Both the position numbers and the translations under genes were made by a program. A DNA stretch of 64,000 bases, taken from positions 70,900,979 to 70,964,978 of the forward strand of contig CM034533.1 in assembly GCA_020002185.1 (NCBI GenBank), in the 5' to 3' direction. Each line of letters begins with the position of its first letter. Position 1 is the stretch's first letter. This DNA is from Paraescarpia echinospica (taxonomy: Eukaryota > Annelida > Polychaeta > Sabellida > Siboglinidae). Under the pieces are notes generated by a model. That model saw only the letters and a list, made by a program, of their open reading frames with translations. It made no database searches and was not told the DNA's origin. Positions 12,601 to 24,672 of the stretch are shown here, one piece after another.

Positions 12601-12961
12601 CTAACATGTAACGTGTTTAGTTTCAATTCTAGAATCTGGTGCCGGTGTGTATCGTAGTTAACTGACTTTACAAAGTATTTCTGTCTGTCAATCTATCTGC
12701 CTGTACACAGCTGTTGTTTATAAATGGGATGACATCTTACCTGGTCTTCCTCGTCTTCACCCACGGTCTATCGGAGTCCTTTCTATTACTTACGGTAACC
12801 AATTAAACACCAACCCACATGGTTTCTTGTATAATAAAAGCATCGTTTCATAAACAAAAAGGAAGTTATTGTTGTAATCAAAACGTCCATGTAAACGAAT
12901 TCCAAATGACATCGTCTGCACAATAGTGACATGGCAACTCAATGCTACTACATGGACCTAC

Positions 12962-13960
12962 CTGTCATTTCGTTTTCCGCATAAACGACGGTAAACCGGG
13001 ACACCGGAAGAGCTTCTCGATGAATGTTTGCACTCCTCGCTAACGTCACTTCCGTCGCCGCTGTCTTGCTCGCCACCGTCCTCGCTGTTGCTGTCTTTGC
13101 TATCTGCGTTGTCGCTGTTGCCGCTGTCGTCTGAACGACGTCGTCGACAGGTACGCCCCGTGCAGCCGATGTTAGAGTTGTTTACGTCCGTACTTGAGTT
13201 GTTTAAGTTCGTATTTGAGTTGTTTAAGTTTTGCATCTCAAATGATACTCGCATGTCGTTTTTGTGTGCTTTGGTTCTGCCGTACACGCGAGATTCACTG
13301 TAGTTATTCAGTGACATTTCACCTCGAACAAACTTGCCACTGTGCACGCTTCCGTCGTGCTCAATGCTGTCAACGTCGCTACCATTCCCATCGTCATCTT
13401 CATCGTCTTCGTTATCATCGCTCTCTTCTGAATCTTCGCCGTCAGAGCTGACGCTGTCTTCGTTCTCGCTCTCGTCGTCTCCATACACGTTCGAGCACAC
13501 GTACACGTGGCGCACACGTGGCTTCACGTTACGGAATATTCCGAGGATCGTCATGTTGATGGGTAACGTAATAAGCATGCACTGGAACGAGATGATGATG
13601 TGTCCTGGCGATATGGTCGTGATCCCAAGCCGCAGCGGCTCGTGGACTGTATCCCTGACGCCGAAGAACATGATGTTGGTGAGCATAGCGGTAAGGAGAA
13701 GCGAGAACCCGCACGAGAGCCGCTGTACGCGCGTGAACGGGCTGTGCGGCGGACACGCGAAGATGCTCATCCACAGGTGCTCGTCTCTCAACTGCTGCAT
13801 CGACTTGGTCCGCAGGATATAACTGAAACGGGGCGACCTCGTCACCGGAATCTCCTGGCTCACTTGACCGCCCGTCCGCTCCGGGGACAGCCACTTGTTG
13901 CATACGAAGTGCCACGTGGCCTGCGTGTGGAGATCGCGAATCGTGATCTGGTTGAGGAAC
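12962..13960 (-). CDS. Polycystin-1-like, exon 18: end of PLAT, TM2-TM3, acidic loop
   Basis: The exon opens after CTTCGAAG with one base that completes a Trp codon, restoring the PLAT motif PGWFLNQITIRDL. It then encodes WHFVCNKWLS, the conserved DEHLWMSIFACPPHSPFTRVQR stretch, TM2 (GFSLLLTAMLTNIMFFG) and TM3 (HIIISFQCMLITLPINMTI). The last 160 residues or so are low-complexity: a Glu/Asp/Ser tract (about 13380-13480), an Asn/Ser repeat (about 13160-13250) and a second Ser/Asp tract (about 13040-13130). This cytoplasmic loop is much longer and more acidic than usual for the family. The exon ends GACAG before GTAGGT, two bases into a codon. Confidence 0.9.
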
Positions 13961-14200
13961 CTTCGAAGATAAACGAAGCCCATGCACCGTTAAAAGTAAA
14001 ACGCTAAGTTCTTATATAGCGCAGTGTCCAGTCCTTTGGACTGCTCAAGGCGCTTTACACTTTACAGTTACGTCATATAGTAGCGGAGTAGCAATGACAG
14101 AAACAATTACATAATTAGTTGATCATGGACACGCACCGAATGTTGGTCATGAATTCGGTGTACGTTGTACATGCGTTATAGTTATGCCTGTGATATACAT

Positions 14201-14762
14201 CACCTGTTTGAAGTAGTCAACCAAACTACGTCATACAGCGTACATTAAGCATACCACGTAACATTTCATTGACACCTTCGACCACTTATCAATATGTTCA
14301 AAATTGGCAATGTTCCACCAAGTGGATTTCTGGTAATGCAAGCATATGACAGACAATGTAAAATACGGCAAGATTAGTATTGCAACGTGTTTGAGGTTGA
14401 ACCACGAGTTGACTAAACTGTTAATGATATAAAAGGTAACTTCATGTACAGTGGAGTACAGTGGAACCTCACTACTAAGGCCACCTGTTTGAAGTAGTCA
14501 ACCAAACTACGTCATACAGCGTACATTACGCATACCACGTAACATTTCATTGACACCTTCGACCACTTATCAATATGTTCAAAATTGGCAATGTTCCACC
14601 AAGTGGATTTCTGGTAATGCAAGCATATGACAGACAATGTAAAATACGGCAAGATTAGTATTGCAACGTGTTTGAGGTTGAACCACGAGTTGACTAAACT
14701 GTTAATGATATAAAAGGTAACTTCGTGTATAGTGGAGTACAGTGGAACCTCACTACTAAGGC
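14201..14762. repeat. 281-bp tandem duplication in intron 17
   Basis: 14201-14481 and 14482-14762 are almost identical direct copies starting CACCTGTTTGAAGTAGTCAA. Both end in the CAGTGGAACCTC terminus of the adjacent MITE. Confidence 0.95.
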
Positions 14763-14928
14763 CACCCTCGGGACTGGGCAAAAGTGACCTGAGTGGAGAG
14801 GTGACCGTAGTAGCGAAATTAGTTTTGCTATTCTTTACTGTTAGATACGTAATTATGGACTATCCCATGGTCACCTTAATTGAGAGGTGGCTGTATTACT
14901 GAGGTGACCGAAAAGCGAGGTTCCATTA
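14740..14928. mobile_element. Candidate pogo/Tigger-like MITE
   Basis: The left end CAGTGGAACCTC, preceded by TA, is matched in inverted form by GAGGTTCCAT at the right end. The interior alternates GGTGACC/GGTCACC blocks. There is no coding capacity. TIR sequence and TA flank suggest a Tc1/mariner-pogo relative. Confidence 0.5.
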
Positions 14929-15040
14929 TTTCTAACAGTATCTAGTTCTAAGGAAGCTCCAAGTGCTTTACTCCCCGGCAAAACTGTTCAATCGAACACC
15001 ACCTCGATTTCTCTGGGAAGCATTCACCAGATACACACAC

Positions 15041-15321
15041 CAGCCGGGCGACACGCCTGAGCAGTCGTGCCAGACGTACACCTGCTTGAGTGGTCCGAGA
15101 CAGCGCGGCTCGGCAAGAATGAACGAATCTTCCGCTCCCATCTGGAACGGCTCGATCTCCGGGTCAAGCAGGACGTGCCGCACGCTGCGGCCATGCTTGC
15201 CCGTCACATACATGCCGACCGTAGACGTCGTCCCGCCGTCCGCCTTCCAACCAGTCATCACGGTCACCAGGTAGTAGTAGTTGGCGTCTGCTGGGTTGTC
15301 GGCCAGGAACGTCACTCGGTG
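15041..15321 (-). CDS. Polycystin-1-like, exon 17: PLAT domain
   Basis: The exon starts in phase 0 after CCCGGCAG and ends TG before GTGTGT. It encodes NPADANYYYLVTVMTGWKA through SVRHVLLDPEIEPFQMG, FILAEPRCLGPLKQVYVWHD and the start of PGW. This is the PLAT/LH2 beta-sandwich, which in polycystins lies between TM1 and TM2 in the cytoplasm and binds lipid or partner proteins. Confidence 0.92.
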
Positions 15322-15914
15322 CTGCCGGGAATACGCCCAACGTTGTGTTAGCCGTACAATTATAGTCATAGGAACAGTTTGTGTTACCCGCCTGTTTCTG
15401 TCGCCGTTTTGAGATCTCGCTGGATCTCGCATTAGCTCTGCCTTTGGTCATGCTTTTATTGGTAATTGGAAGCAAACTGTTTTGTCTTCTTTGGAAAATC
15501 GTAAATGTTTCACTTAAACAATTCTAACAATTATTTACAATCCATTGACGAAATAAACGGTACTGATTTATAATACGCATTCCATTTTACTTAATGTTTG
15601 TGTGAAAATGGTATATTCGATTTGACGGCAGAAATTGTTGTGATCGTGCGCAGCTAGTTGTCGCGGTGGTGTTATAATACTGCATAAGGGGATCGTGGCA
15701 CTGCAGCGAAGGCACTGCCCGGTAGTTGGGGTGAAAGAAGACACCGCAGATGATGGGAACGTCGAGATGAACGCAACCGAAATATTAAAGACGTTGCTCA
15801 CGTCAAACAATGCGTCAGAAATATCACACAACATTAAGGTACTCCTACACTTTTCCACATTACTTGAGAGACACGCCGTTGTTTACTGATTGGAAACATG
15901 GAACACGTGCGTAC

Positions 15915-16142
15915 TTGTGCTTCGGCCAGGTTGTCCTGTTTGCGGGCCCACACGAGCAGGATGAGGAACAAGCACCACGTGAATATAACAACCACCAGCA
16001 CGACGGGGTTTGTGAAGAAGTCGGCGAACAGACTGAAGTTGTCTACATCGACTTTGTTGGGTGGGATCAAGAAATTAGATGCCAGCATCGTCAGATGGTT
16101 GCAATCACACACCAGTGTGTCGGTGGTAGTTGATGGAGCGAC
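15915..16142 (-). CDS. Polycystin-1-like, exon 16: GPS cleavage site and TM1
   Basis: It starts in phase 0 after TGTGCACAG and encodes the second half of the GPS: a C-D-C-N pair followed by HLTML, with the HL/T autoproteolysis site intact. TM1 follows (NPVVLVVVIFTWCLFLILLVW), then a basic stop-transfer (ARKQD). It ends in phase 0 before GTACGC. Confidence 0.93.
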
Positions 16143-16261
16143 CTGTGCACATAGAGAGGTGCAACATTAATGGTGGAACCCACGAATTGAAGTGTGAAAC
16201 AGCAACTATTAATGTGTCCATAATGCTGTCATGAGACGACTCAATATTGGTGTAACTGTAT

Positions 16262-16965
16262 TCAGTGGCGGATTAAGATATTCGTGGGCCCTAGGCACCC
16301 AGCACTTTAGTGAGCCCTAGGTAGACCCAGGGACGGTTCCAGAGAGGGTAGGCTAGGACGGCCCAAAACATCCCATTGCACCCCCGCCCAGAAGCTTGCC
16401 AAAAACTTCCACTGGCGCCGGAACGAAATGAATATAGGGTGGGCTGAGCCGAAGTGTCATTACATCGGAAGACGGGGGGAGGTTGACAATCCTTTATTAG
16501 TAAGTTATGTAATAACACCTAGACCTATATAATGTTTATCCTTTATTAGTAAGTTATGTAATAACACCTAGACCTATATAATGTTTATCCTTTATTAGTA
16601 AGTTATGTAATAACACCTAGACCTCTATAATGTTTATCCTTTATTAGTAAGTTATGTAATAACACCTAGAGCTATATAATGTTTATCTTTTATTAGTAAG
16701 TTATGTAATAACACCTATACCTATATAATGTTTATCCTTTATTAGTAAGTTATGTAATAACACCTACACCTATATAATGTTTATTACACATTTACACACA
16801 GAGGGCCTAAATCAGGATTATTCCCTTCTTGTATAATCATATCTCGCTAGCCGGGTTTCGTTGATATTCAGTCTACAAAAAGTATGTTCGGGTATTTTCG
16901 TGGGCCCCTGGCTTTGGTGGGCCCTTGGCACGTACCTATAGTGCCTATTGGTTAACCCGCTATTG
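16262..16965. mobile_element. Candidate hAT-like element inside the GPS-splitting intron
   Basis: The left end reads CAGTGGCGGATTAA, typical of hAT termini, followed by TTCGTGGGCCC. The right end contains the inverted forms (TTCGTGGGCCCC reads direct, GGTTAACCCGCTAT inverted). Flanks ACTGTATT and ATTGTATT differ by one base, compatible with an 8-bp target duplication. The interior is mostly the 49-bp tandem repeat. Confidence 0.45.
16491..16784. repeat. 49-bp tandem repeat, six copies
   Basis: The unit starts CCTTTATTAGTAAGTTATGT. Copies start at 16491, 16540, 16589, 16638, 16687 and 16736 with only one or two substitutions each. Confidence 0.97.
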
Positions 16966-17105
16966 TATTGCCACCAAATAGATAGTTCTGTGTTATACAT
17001 ATATGTTAGCGCGGTTGTGCATGGGTGTGGGAATGCGAATGTTGAGTGTGCGCGTGCGTGTATGTGCATGTGTTCATGCATGATCGCGCTAACATGTTTG
17101 CTCAC

Positions 17106-17707
17106 TTTGCAACCCCGACTCAGCCATGCCTCAGCCGATTTATTCCAGTACACACAGTCGGAGAGGTATCGAGCTGCGGTTATGTTGAACGAAGACACTT
17201 GCTGTGCGTCGTCTCCGTCAACCTGCAACTTGCCAGAGCAGAAACCGCATGGCTTTGTCGAGCTTTCCAGGCACTGTTCACAAAGTTCTTCGTCGTAAAC
17301 CAAGGGCATAAATCCGAAATACAACACCACAGATGCATCGCTACCAAATAACGTTCCGATCAGGGTTACAGAGCTGCTGTTGGCGTCTTCTATAACGAAT
17401 TCTATCCCCGGTGGTTTCATAACATCTGTTTCTGCCGATAAGTTGTATATTTGCGTTCGGCCGAAATCGATAATTCGCATCGAAGCATTGTCGTTGACGT
17501 GGCGTCCGCCATAGAAGTCCCACAGTTCGGGGAAGTGATATGCCCTGACAACTAGAATCACTGATACGTTCGCGCTCGAAGACAACTTTATGTGGTATCG
17601 TTTATTTGCATGTATAGGAAATGAGAGGATCTTGATATGTTCTTCTTTTACTTTCGCTCCAGGTGTGAAAACATCCACAGTTATGTTTGTGGTTTCGCCT
17701 ATTTCAA
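17106..17707 (-). CDS. Polycystin-1-like, exon 15: GAIN beta-domain and first half of GPS
   Basis: It runs from the acceptor GTTTTTGTTTCAG to the donor GTGAGC. The 200 residues are rich in alternating hydrophobics and N-glycosylation sequons (NITV, NVSV, NASM, NLSA, NSSS, NITA, NKSA). They end with SDCVYWNKSAEAWLSRGCK, matching the GPS signature C-x-W...W...GC. The last pair of GPS cysteines is in exon 16, so an intron divides the cleavage domain. The upstream cluster CEQCL..STKPCGFC is an extra cysteine group not typical of GAIN. Confidence 0.9.
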
Positions 17708-18146
17708 CTGAAACAAAAACGTTGACAACTCTTGTCTTACGTTCGTGAAAATGTTCATCAGGTTTGAAAAAATTAAATAACGAATTTTTTGAATACACAA
17801 TTAGAAAGTTTCGCCGAAGGCGGTTGAAACATAGACGTGAGTCGAAAAGTTCTAGTTGTGTATTAAGAAAATGTCGTTATTTAGTTGACAACTCTTGTCA
17901 GTTTTCTCCAAGTAATGTTCACCAAGACTCTCACTTAAACGTATCGGACCAAAGAACAAATCTGATCATTAAGGCAATTGGCCAACCACCGTGTACGCTT
18001 GTAAATGTAGTTATTGGTGTAAAACGGGATGGCTAAAAAAACGAATGACCAACTCATCAAATCAGAAAACGCGATGTATCGTACAGTATAACCAGGTCAA
18101 TGCAACCACGTATGTCGTAATCTTGAAACGGATGCATAATTCCTAC

Positions 18147-18306
18147 CTGGCACAATTTGTGGGAATGTGACTTGAACTGGTTCATGAAGATTATCTACCC
18201 GCACACGCTTGCCATCCCCAGTGAACACCGAAAGTCCTAGCAAATTGCTGGTTATTTGTCCCGATGATTTGCTCCAGTGATATGGATTATGAGACGCGCT
18301 CAGCAT
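18147..18306 (-). CDS. Polycystin-1-like, exon 14: GAIN region
   Basis: The acceptor TTTTTTCTCATTTAG opens in phase 0 and the donor GTAGGA leaves one base. It encodes a HNPYHWSKSSGQITSNLLGLSVF stretch and then GKRVRVDNLHEPVQVTFPQIVP. The 'NPF.W..I.S.V..L.F' and 'V..L..PV.V..P' patterns are characteristic of the region before the GPS in polycystin-1-like proteins. Confidence 0.88.
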
Positions 18307-18673
18307 CTAAATGAGAAAAAACGGTCCCGAGAATGCGAACCAGAAATTGCGGTAGCATGTATATATACCGGGTACACATTTTAAGATGACACTGTCATTT
18401 AATAAATTCCAGTTTGCAAGCAAGAACCAACGATGCACGCTGCCCCTTGTATTGCACGTTCCTTTACAAATAAAATACACGTTCAAATATGCTATGGAAA
18501 TAACAATATCTAAAGTTGTTAATTGCGATTATTTCTTTTTGCCAAATTTTGCCAAATTAATTGGGCAGCTGGATAAACATTTTCTTATAAACTATTATAG
18601 AAAGACACTTGATTTCCAAATAATTAATACAGAACAACAGTTCGCAAAGTTAAGAGTTTCATGGATGAATTAC

Positions 18674-18925
18674 TTGTATTCCCATGAATTCGTCCTGCAT
18701 GTAAGAAGACATGTCGGGTATGTTGACAATGACACTTGAATTGCCCGCATCGTCGTAGGGAACTTTAAACCCTCTCAGACCAAGTTTTGCAAGACCTTTC
18801 TTGAAGATCAATGAGAAATAGCCCATCCTTATAATGGATGCCCTATTTCCTGGAACCATGAGGCTTATAAAGGCCGACGATATGTCATCAATCGCTGTCA
18901 TCATTGCTCGTGATGATGGCCTGGC
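18674..18925 (-). CDS. Polycystin-1-like, exon 13: REJ-GAIN helical region
   Basis: It lies between GTTTCTTTCTAG and the donor GTAATT, 252 bp in phase 0 at both ends. It has an amphipathic start (MMTAIDDISSAFISLMVP) and then beta-type sequence (NSSVIVNIPDMSSYM). Its identity rests mainly on phase and position. Confidence 0.78.
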
Positions 18926-21900
18926 CTAGAAAGAAACGCACACACACATTAAAGCAAAATTGTTTTATTGCGACGTTGCAACAGCACGTCTTGAACAAAT
19001 CCTAGCGAGCAACAAAGAGTACAGCAACGAAGCGAGGATGATCTACCTATCACCATGTTGGCTTTAGTAAGCATGGCAAACCTTTTGGACAGATTAAATT
19101 GACGTAATAATACGTTTTGGCAAAGTACCTTCACATAACAAAGACAAAGTTAACCAAGAATTCGGGCCATTACTGGTTCAATGAGTAATTCACGTATTGT
19201 GTTCTTTGTCATTTGTGCATGATATGGAGTTAGTTTGGTTTTGAGGAATGGTTGTACGTTCACCGTAGTTAAACCTTCACATGTGTGTTCCTTGTCCTAT
19301 GTTATTGGTAAAGAATTCCGATGGTACTGGTACTTTAATGCTTCCTGTTTCTTTTTGACAAAGACCAATTGATACTTTCGTCTTGAATGAGACGGATACT
19401 AGTCATGGTCAAACTACCTCAATAAAACACTGGAGTAAGTAATTATATAAAGAGCGGCAGTTGCGAGCCCGACAGAAGATGACGGGCCCCGGTCCACGGG
19501 CCAGAAGTTATGTTGCACGCTGACTATAGTGACACGTTAGTTACTTGAACAATACAGCGCTGTTTGACAAGTATGCATTTATATAGGCAACAGAGCCCAA
19601 GTAATCATAACTATTGGGATAATTGGGAGAATTTAATCCTTGAAAACGATACCACACATTTGTACATTGTTCTTTACATCATTTGAAGATATTTCTATTA
19701 CCGGGAACAATTATACTGTACCAAATGTTGATATCTTCCATTTGGCAACACCCCTTCCATCACGTCCACAACACCCCGAAAAATTTCCCTGTAACAGATT
19801 TCACGATAGTTTCACAGATTTGTTTCACACACAACACATGCGCACGCACGCACGCACACACGCTAATGTGACTGGCTGTTGACTGATGTGAAAATTCACG
19901 CACGCACATACGCACATATGCTCGTTGTCCACAAATTACCAGTGTAAAGTTACGCCCGAAGGAGAAACGTTTAAACAATGCACTTACTAAATGTACACAG
20001 GTAAATCCAATTATGCGAGTGACCTCACACCCTCTTGAAATGTTCATATAATATAAAGATGTAAATAATTATGTATTACTGGGATGTCCAAACAGTATAT
20101 AGGTTACCGTACTAAATTTTTCTCTAGACAATTATTCATGCCTGACATACATGAACTATATGAAATATACACGTTTCAACAATTTAATAACTATACAATT
20201 AATTATGATGCTTAAAATATTAACTTTTTACGTTTACTGACTTTTTGACAATCATTATTTTATTTAAAATTGAATATAAATATGTAAAAGACATTACACA
20301 ATTATCACCTTTGCACATATTGCAATGCTGAATTGGTACATTATTAAGAGACATTAACAAATACCGTTGCCGGTCAAATTTACTGTCACAGCTTGAAATA
20401 ATCGGTAGGATGAAATAATACAAATAATTAGTCACATTGTTCACACATATAATTTATGTATACCAAGAGGTTTTAATCATACATTCATTTACATTGTCCG
20501 CCAGACATTTGCAAACTGTTAACATATTTCTGCTTTGTAAAAAATATTTGTTAGTGTTATTTCCTCAAAATTTCTAATCCACCTACCATCCATTTGCACA
20601 AATTAGCTTCACTGTAGTCATCAACGAAGTTCATACAAAACAAACTATACAAGTGATATTATTTTCGATCAAATATCCCCTCCAGGTGATGTGGAGGGTG
20701 AGTGGTCATTATGTCCATACATATGCATATATGTAATAATATATTGCTGTCACCGATAACAATACATTCATTATTCATTCAGCTGCCCTCCATGCGTTCA
20801 ACGTTCAATCTTTCTTACACAACAATAATAATAGTGCTTTCATAAAATCGGATGAAAAATGCTATAGATATTACATAAATGCAAGAAAAATATGCATGAA
20901 TAGGCCAGAATGCAGCACGGGGAGAACAAACTGAAATGAAGATGTGCAGATTTTTGACATTTTTATATCAATTTATAAACTCATAGTACATGTCCCGTGG
21001 CTCTCAATTTTAGTTACATATAATTATAGATAGTGATTGCGTACATAATTGGACTAGAAATGCAATAAGGTTCCGCTTTGTTTAAAACTATGTTACACAA
21101 CACAAGATCACAGTTTAAATGGAGTAAACAATTATAACGTTGTCATGCCTACTAAACAAATTGTACCCCTACACCAGCGTTCCCGCCAGCGTCCATTTTG
21201 AACTGACAATCAAATGACGTCAACGAGCTAGTTCATGCCACTGCCACTGCGCGCTAGTGGTGTCGCATGCGTAACTATGGTTTGCCTTTAAAGAAATTTG
21301 CCCGTAAATAAAACCATTTGGAGCCAGAATTTCAACATAATATACATGTGCGTCATATATTTTGTTACACTGGTAATAGGTAGTAGATCTACTGGTGCTG
21401 GATGGTAGATTTTAAACATGTAGTTAACATTTTGCATATCTTATAATTGTTTAAACTTTTGTCTAATAGGTGTCACTTGTTTTAATGAACGTATAAGCAC
21501 ATTGGAGCGGCGGGGCGGAAAAGGCGCTAAATATACGTATAAGTATTTAATTAGGTCACGTGATGAATACATCGGTTCTGGTAACGCTACGGGTATATCG
21601 CATGTTTGTGCACACACACATCGGATGACTATTTACATTCTGAATTGTTTGAACGAATGCGCCACCCTTTTCTAAGTGGTACTTCATGAGAAACTGTATT
21701 GGAAGTCGTTAGTCACCTTATTGTTTCTTCCACGAACGTTGGTCTATTTGCGAGCGTGTCGGGATGACCAAGCCTATTCGCCGCCAATTCCTTCACGTGT
21801 TCCGCCATCGTCATATAACTGCCCAGGATACTTCTCTGTCAAACGAATAATTGCAACACAGTTTTATCGAACTCCTGCTAACGAGTAGCAACGCTTTATC

Positions 21901-22104
21901 GAAATATTGTCGTCGCCATAGATCAATGAGCATACAAGAAACTGGCACATTGGGCAGGCATCGATGACATATTATGTTGGAGATTCTGATCTATACAACA
22001 CAGTTTGGCTGCCAGTTGACCATCAACAAATGCTAAATTACGGTTCCCACATCTAAATTTGCATATACAGTGTATGCATTCTATCTACCATATCGTACTT
22101 ACTT

Positions 22105-22870
22105 ATTGCTCCCGTAACACGCCTGGGTCATTGGCGGGTTACGCCATATCTAGTGTCATCAAATAACACTCTAAATCAACATTATGTTTAAATATTCTGT
22201 ATTTATGACACAATTTATAATTGCTCATATCATCAATCATTTTTTGTAAAGCATTGTCTTGTTATTTTAATGTATTACTTAGTTAAACCCAATTATCGTG
22301 TACTGTACATTTATAAAATCAAACACAGAAAAAGTCACATGTATCAAAAACAGCTTTGATCTTCATAATCCATCTCGATTTAAAGCCGGTTTTGTTATGT
22401 AGTCTTCTTAGCAACTGACACGTTATTTATGATAATTTTGATTGCTTCCTGTGGATTATTCTCACCCAGAAATTAATCATTCTCAGGCAAACAGTAATAG
22501 CTGATTAACTTCCCAACATCACAATATAACATACAACTAGCTGTACCCTTACTTAACTTCATAATATTCTTAGGAAACATTTTATGAAATAGTTATGTTT
22601 GTCTTAATTCGTGAAATCCCCAAACTTCACTACCATACAAAAGTATTTGTAACATATGTAGATCAAATAGTTCACATTGTATGTCAACTGGAAGCGACAA
22701 TTCTCTAACTTTTTGAATAACATTAAATATTTCCCGTCTGGCAGATTAATTGAATAAGCTAATATAATTCTACCACATCTAGTTTTCTATTGCCAAAATG
22801 AACTATGCAAATATTCTTATTTTCCCTCATGAACTGCAGTAGTCTTAAACAGCTCTTAAAGCATTTTGTA
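22105..22870 (-). mobile_element. Non-LTR retrotransposon remnant (RT C-terminal region)
   Basis: Read on the minus strand, broken frames give KFGD.TN, CFLRIL, GTASCMLYCDVGKLISYYC, RMINFWVRI and KQSKL. This order matches the 'S..LYGE.G..PL...R.I.FW..L' tail found in many invertebrate LINEs. Its 3' end at about 22105 is followed on the minus strand by AATAAGTAAGTA. It has many stops. Confidence 0.6.
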
Positions 22871-22881
22871 AATCTTCACTT

Positions 22882-24119
22882 CAGACCTACCCCAAAAACT
22901 TCCTGTCAGTAATCCGTCTTCCCATTTACACCGATTTTCAGGAATATAGGCCTGCTGTCAATAATAGTTCAGAACCGTGTCGGATATTGTCAGGAAAAGA
23001 ACACCACTGGCAGTAATACTTTAATACAGTGACGATGATGATAGTTGTAACTAAAACATAATTGTCTCTAATAAACTCAATCAAACGTGAAGAAGCGTAA
23101 CTCTAATGTAAATGCGTCTATACACTATTGGCATAGCTAATTTACAAAGACTAGAACTGCTTTACTGTCTTTTCAAGTCAAACTAAAGCACCTAAAGAAC
23201 CTCAATAATTTTGTGTTGTTTAATACTAACCATTGTAATTTTGATTTTATGTATCTTTCAAAAACAGCATGCCGACTCAAATAAAACAGGTGCAAGCTGA
23301 AAGCATGTCGAACTTTACACTGCACACTATTGCGAGTAGGGTACTTGTGTAGTTCCTTCATTCAACATCATCCCAGGCATATTTATATTACGAAAATATT
23401 GTGTCTTAGCGCACTTTTGAAGCCCAAATAGCGACCCGGTTTGCGCTAGTCTGCACCGCTCCGGTCGTGCGTTACAGCATCGCGCTCATAAAATGAGCAA
23501 TAAAGAGGCGTATGTGGCGCTATTTTAAGCCTCAAAAGTGGTCTAAGACGCAATATTCTTAAAAGTAAATATGCCCGGGATAATGTTAAATAACAGAACT
23601 AGTCTAACGCACTGAGCCTGAGGTATCAAAGTTACGCAGTCTCAGTTATAATAGCGAAATCGAGGTGGGTCCAGATTCTACACAAGTGCCGCGATTAGTT
23701 GTGTCCACTGTCCACACAATACATATCTGCTTAGAGTGCCGTCAGCATGCTGTTATAAACTTGCACATATTTCTTCTTGGCTGGTGGTATTGTGCCATTT
23801 CGATCTCCGCCATCATAATTTTCATGCCGCGTGACTTCTTTTTGTTTGAGCGCGGAAATGTGAGTTTACGGTAACGCTGTTTCCTATTGGTCAGATTACG
23901 ACCAGAAGCAGCGAATGAAAAACCATGTCACAACAAGTTGCGTATATATGCTGCCACCTGTTGAATATAGTGGAAGCTAAATTTGAGGAGCCCGAAAGTG
24001 ATTGACGATCACAGTGATAAAGAAAGAATCCGTAATATTTTCATCCCTCGCCGTAATACCGTAATTTGACGTGTGTTTCCGGAATGATTCCGGACAATTC
24101 GGAATGGTAGGCAGGTCTG
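22882..24119. mobile_element. Non-autonomous DNA transposon, copy 1
   Basis: It is bounded by CAGACCTACC at the left and its inverse GGTAGGCAGGTCTG at the right, with the 6-bp direct repeat TCACTT on both flanks (22876-22881 and 24120-24125). Most of it matches 49037-50222 in the same orientation, including a TTCCGGAAT..TTCCGGACAAT inverted block near the right end. It has no coding capacity. Possibly hAT-like. Confidence 0.7.
23364..23587. mobile_element. MITE with about 65-bp imperfect terminal inverted repeats
   Basis: The left end AACATCATCCCAGGCATATT is matched in inverted form by the right end (AACATTATCCCGGGCATATT), and similarity continues for about 65 bp on each side (AATATTG.GTCTTAG, CACTTTTGA.GC). 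It lies within the 22882-24119 element and has no counterpart in the second copy, so it inserted later. Confidence 0.75.
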
Positions 24120-24531
24120 TCACTTGTATCTGCATAATGGTTGTGTCATAGACTTTCACTAGTGTTGACTAATATAAACATAGGAGTAACGGCGTTTTAT
24201 CATTACTGAAATTAGCACGAAATTCGTAATCAAACATACCAAGACCTCTACAGGAGCTACTAACATAAGATTCAAAGTCATTAAAATATATTGCAAATAA
24301 CAAGGGTTACAAATTGTTACACTGTCTCAAACCAACATCACAAGTACAGAACTGTAAAAGAGCGTGACCTTGATTCACTCACGACTTAGCAGTTGTATAT
24401 ATACTTATAACAACCCCAATAGTATTCCCATTTACACCATACTACAATAATTTAACATAGAAAGAGAAAGTGATGACCTATCAACGAAATCAAAAGCTTT
24501 TTATAATCAATCAATTAAACTATAATCGAGG

Positions 24532-24672
24532 AAATGTATGTATGTATGTTTGTCTGTATGTATGTCTGTATGTATGCATGCATGCATGCATATATGCATG
24601 TATGTACGTATGTATGTATGTACGTATGTATGTACGCATATACGTACGTACGTACATTTACGTATATATGCG
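24532..24672. repeat. (TATG)n microsatellite with variants
   Basis: TATG, TGTC, CATG and TACG tetramers alternate. All overlapping frames (MYVC) are products of the repeat. Confidence 0.95.

Noticed and set aside
12740..12781. Possible 42-bp microexon between exons 18 and 19
   Set aside because: It has a good donor and an open frame, but including it leaves the phase conflict unchanged, so I did not call it.
13334..14007. Plus-strand frames of 135-162 codons
   Set aside because: They are shadows of polycystin exon 18; the acidic tract reads as Ser-rich in antisense.
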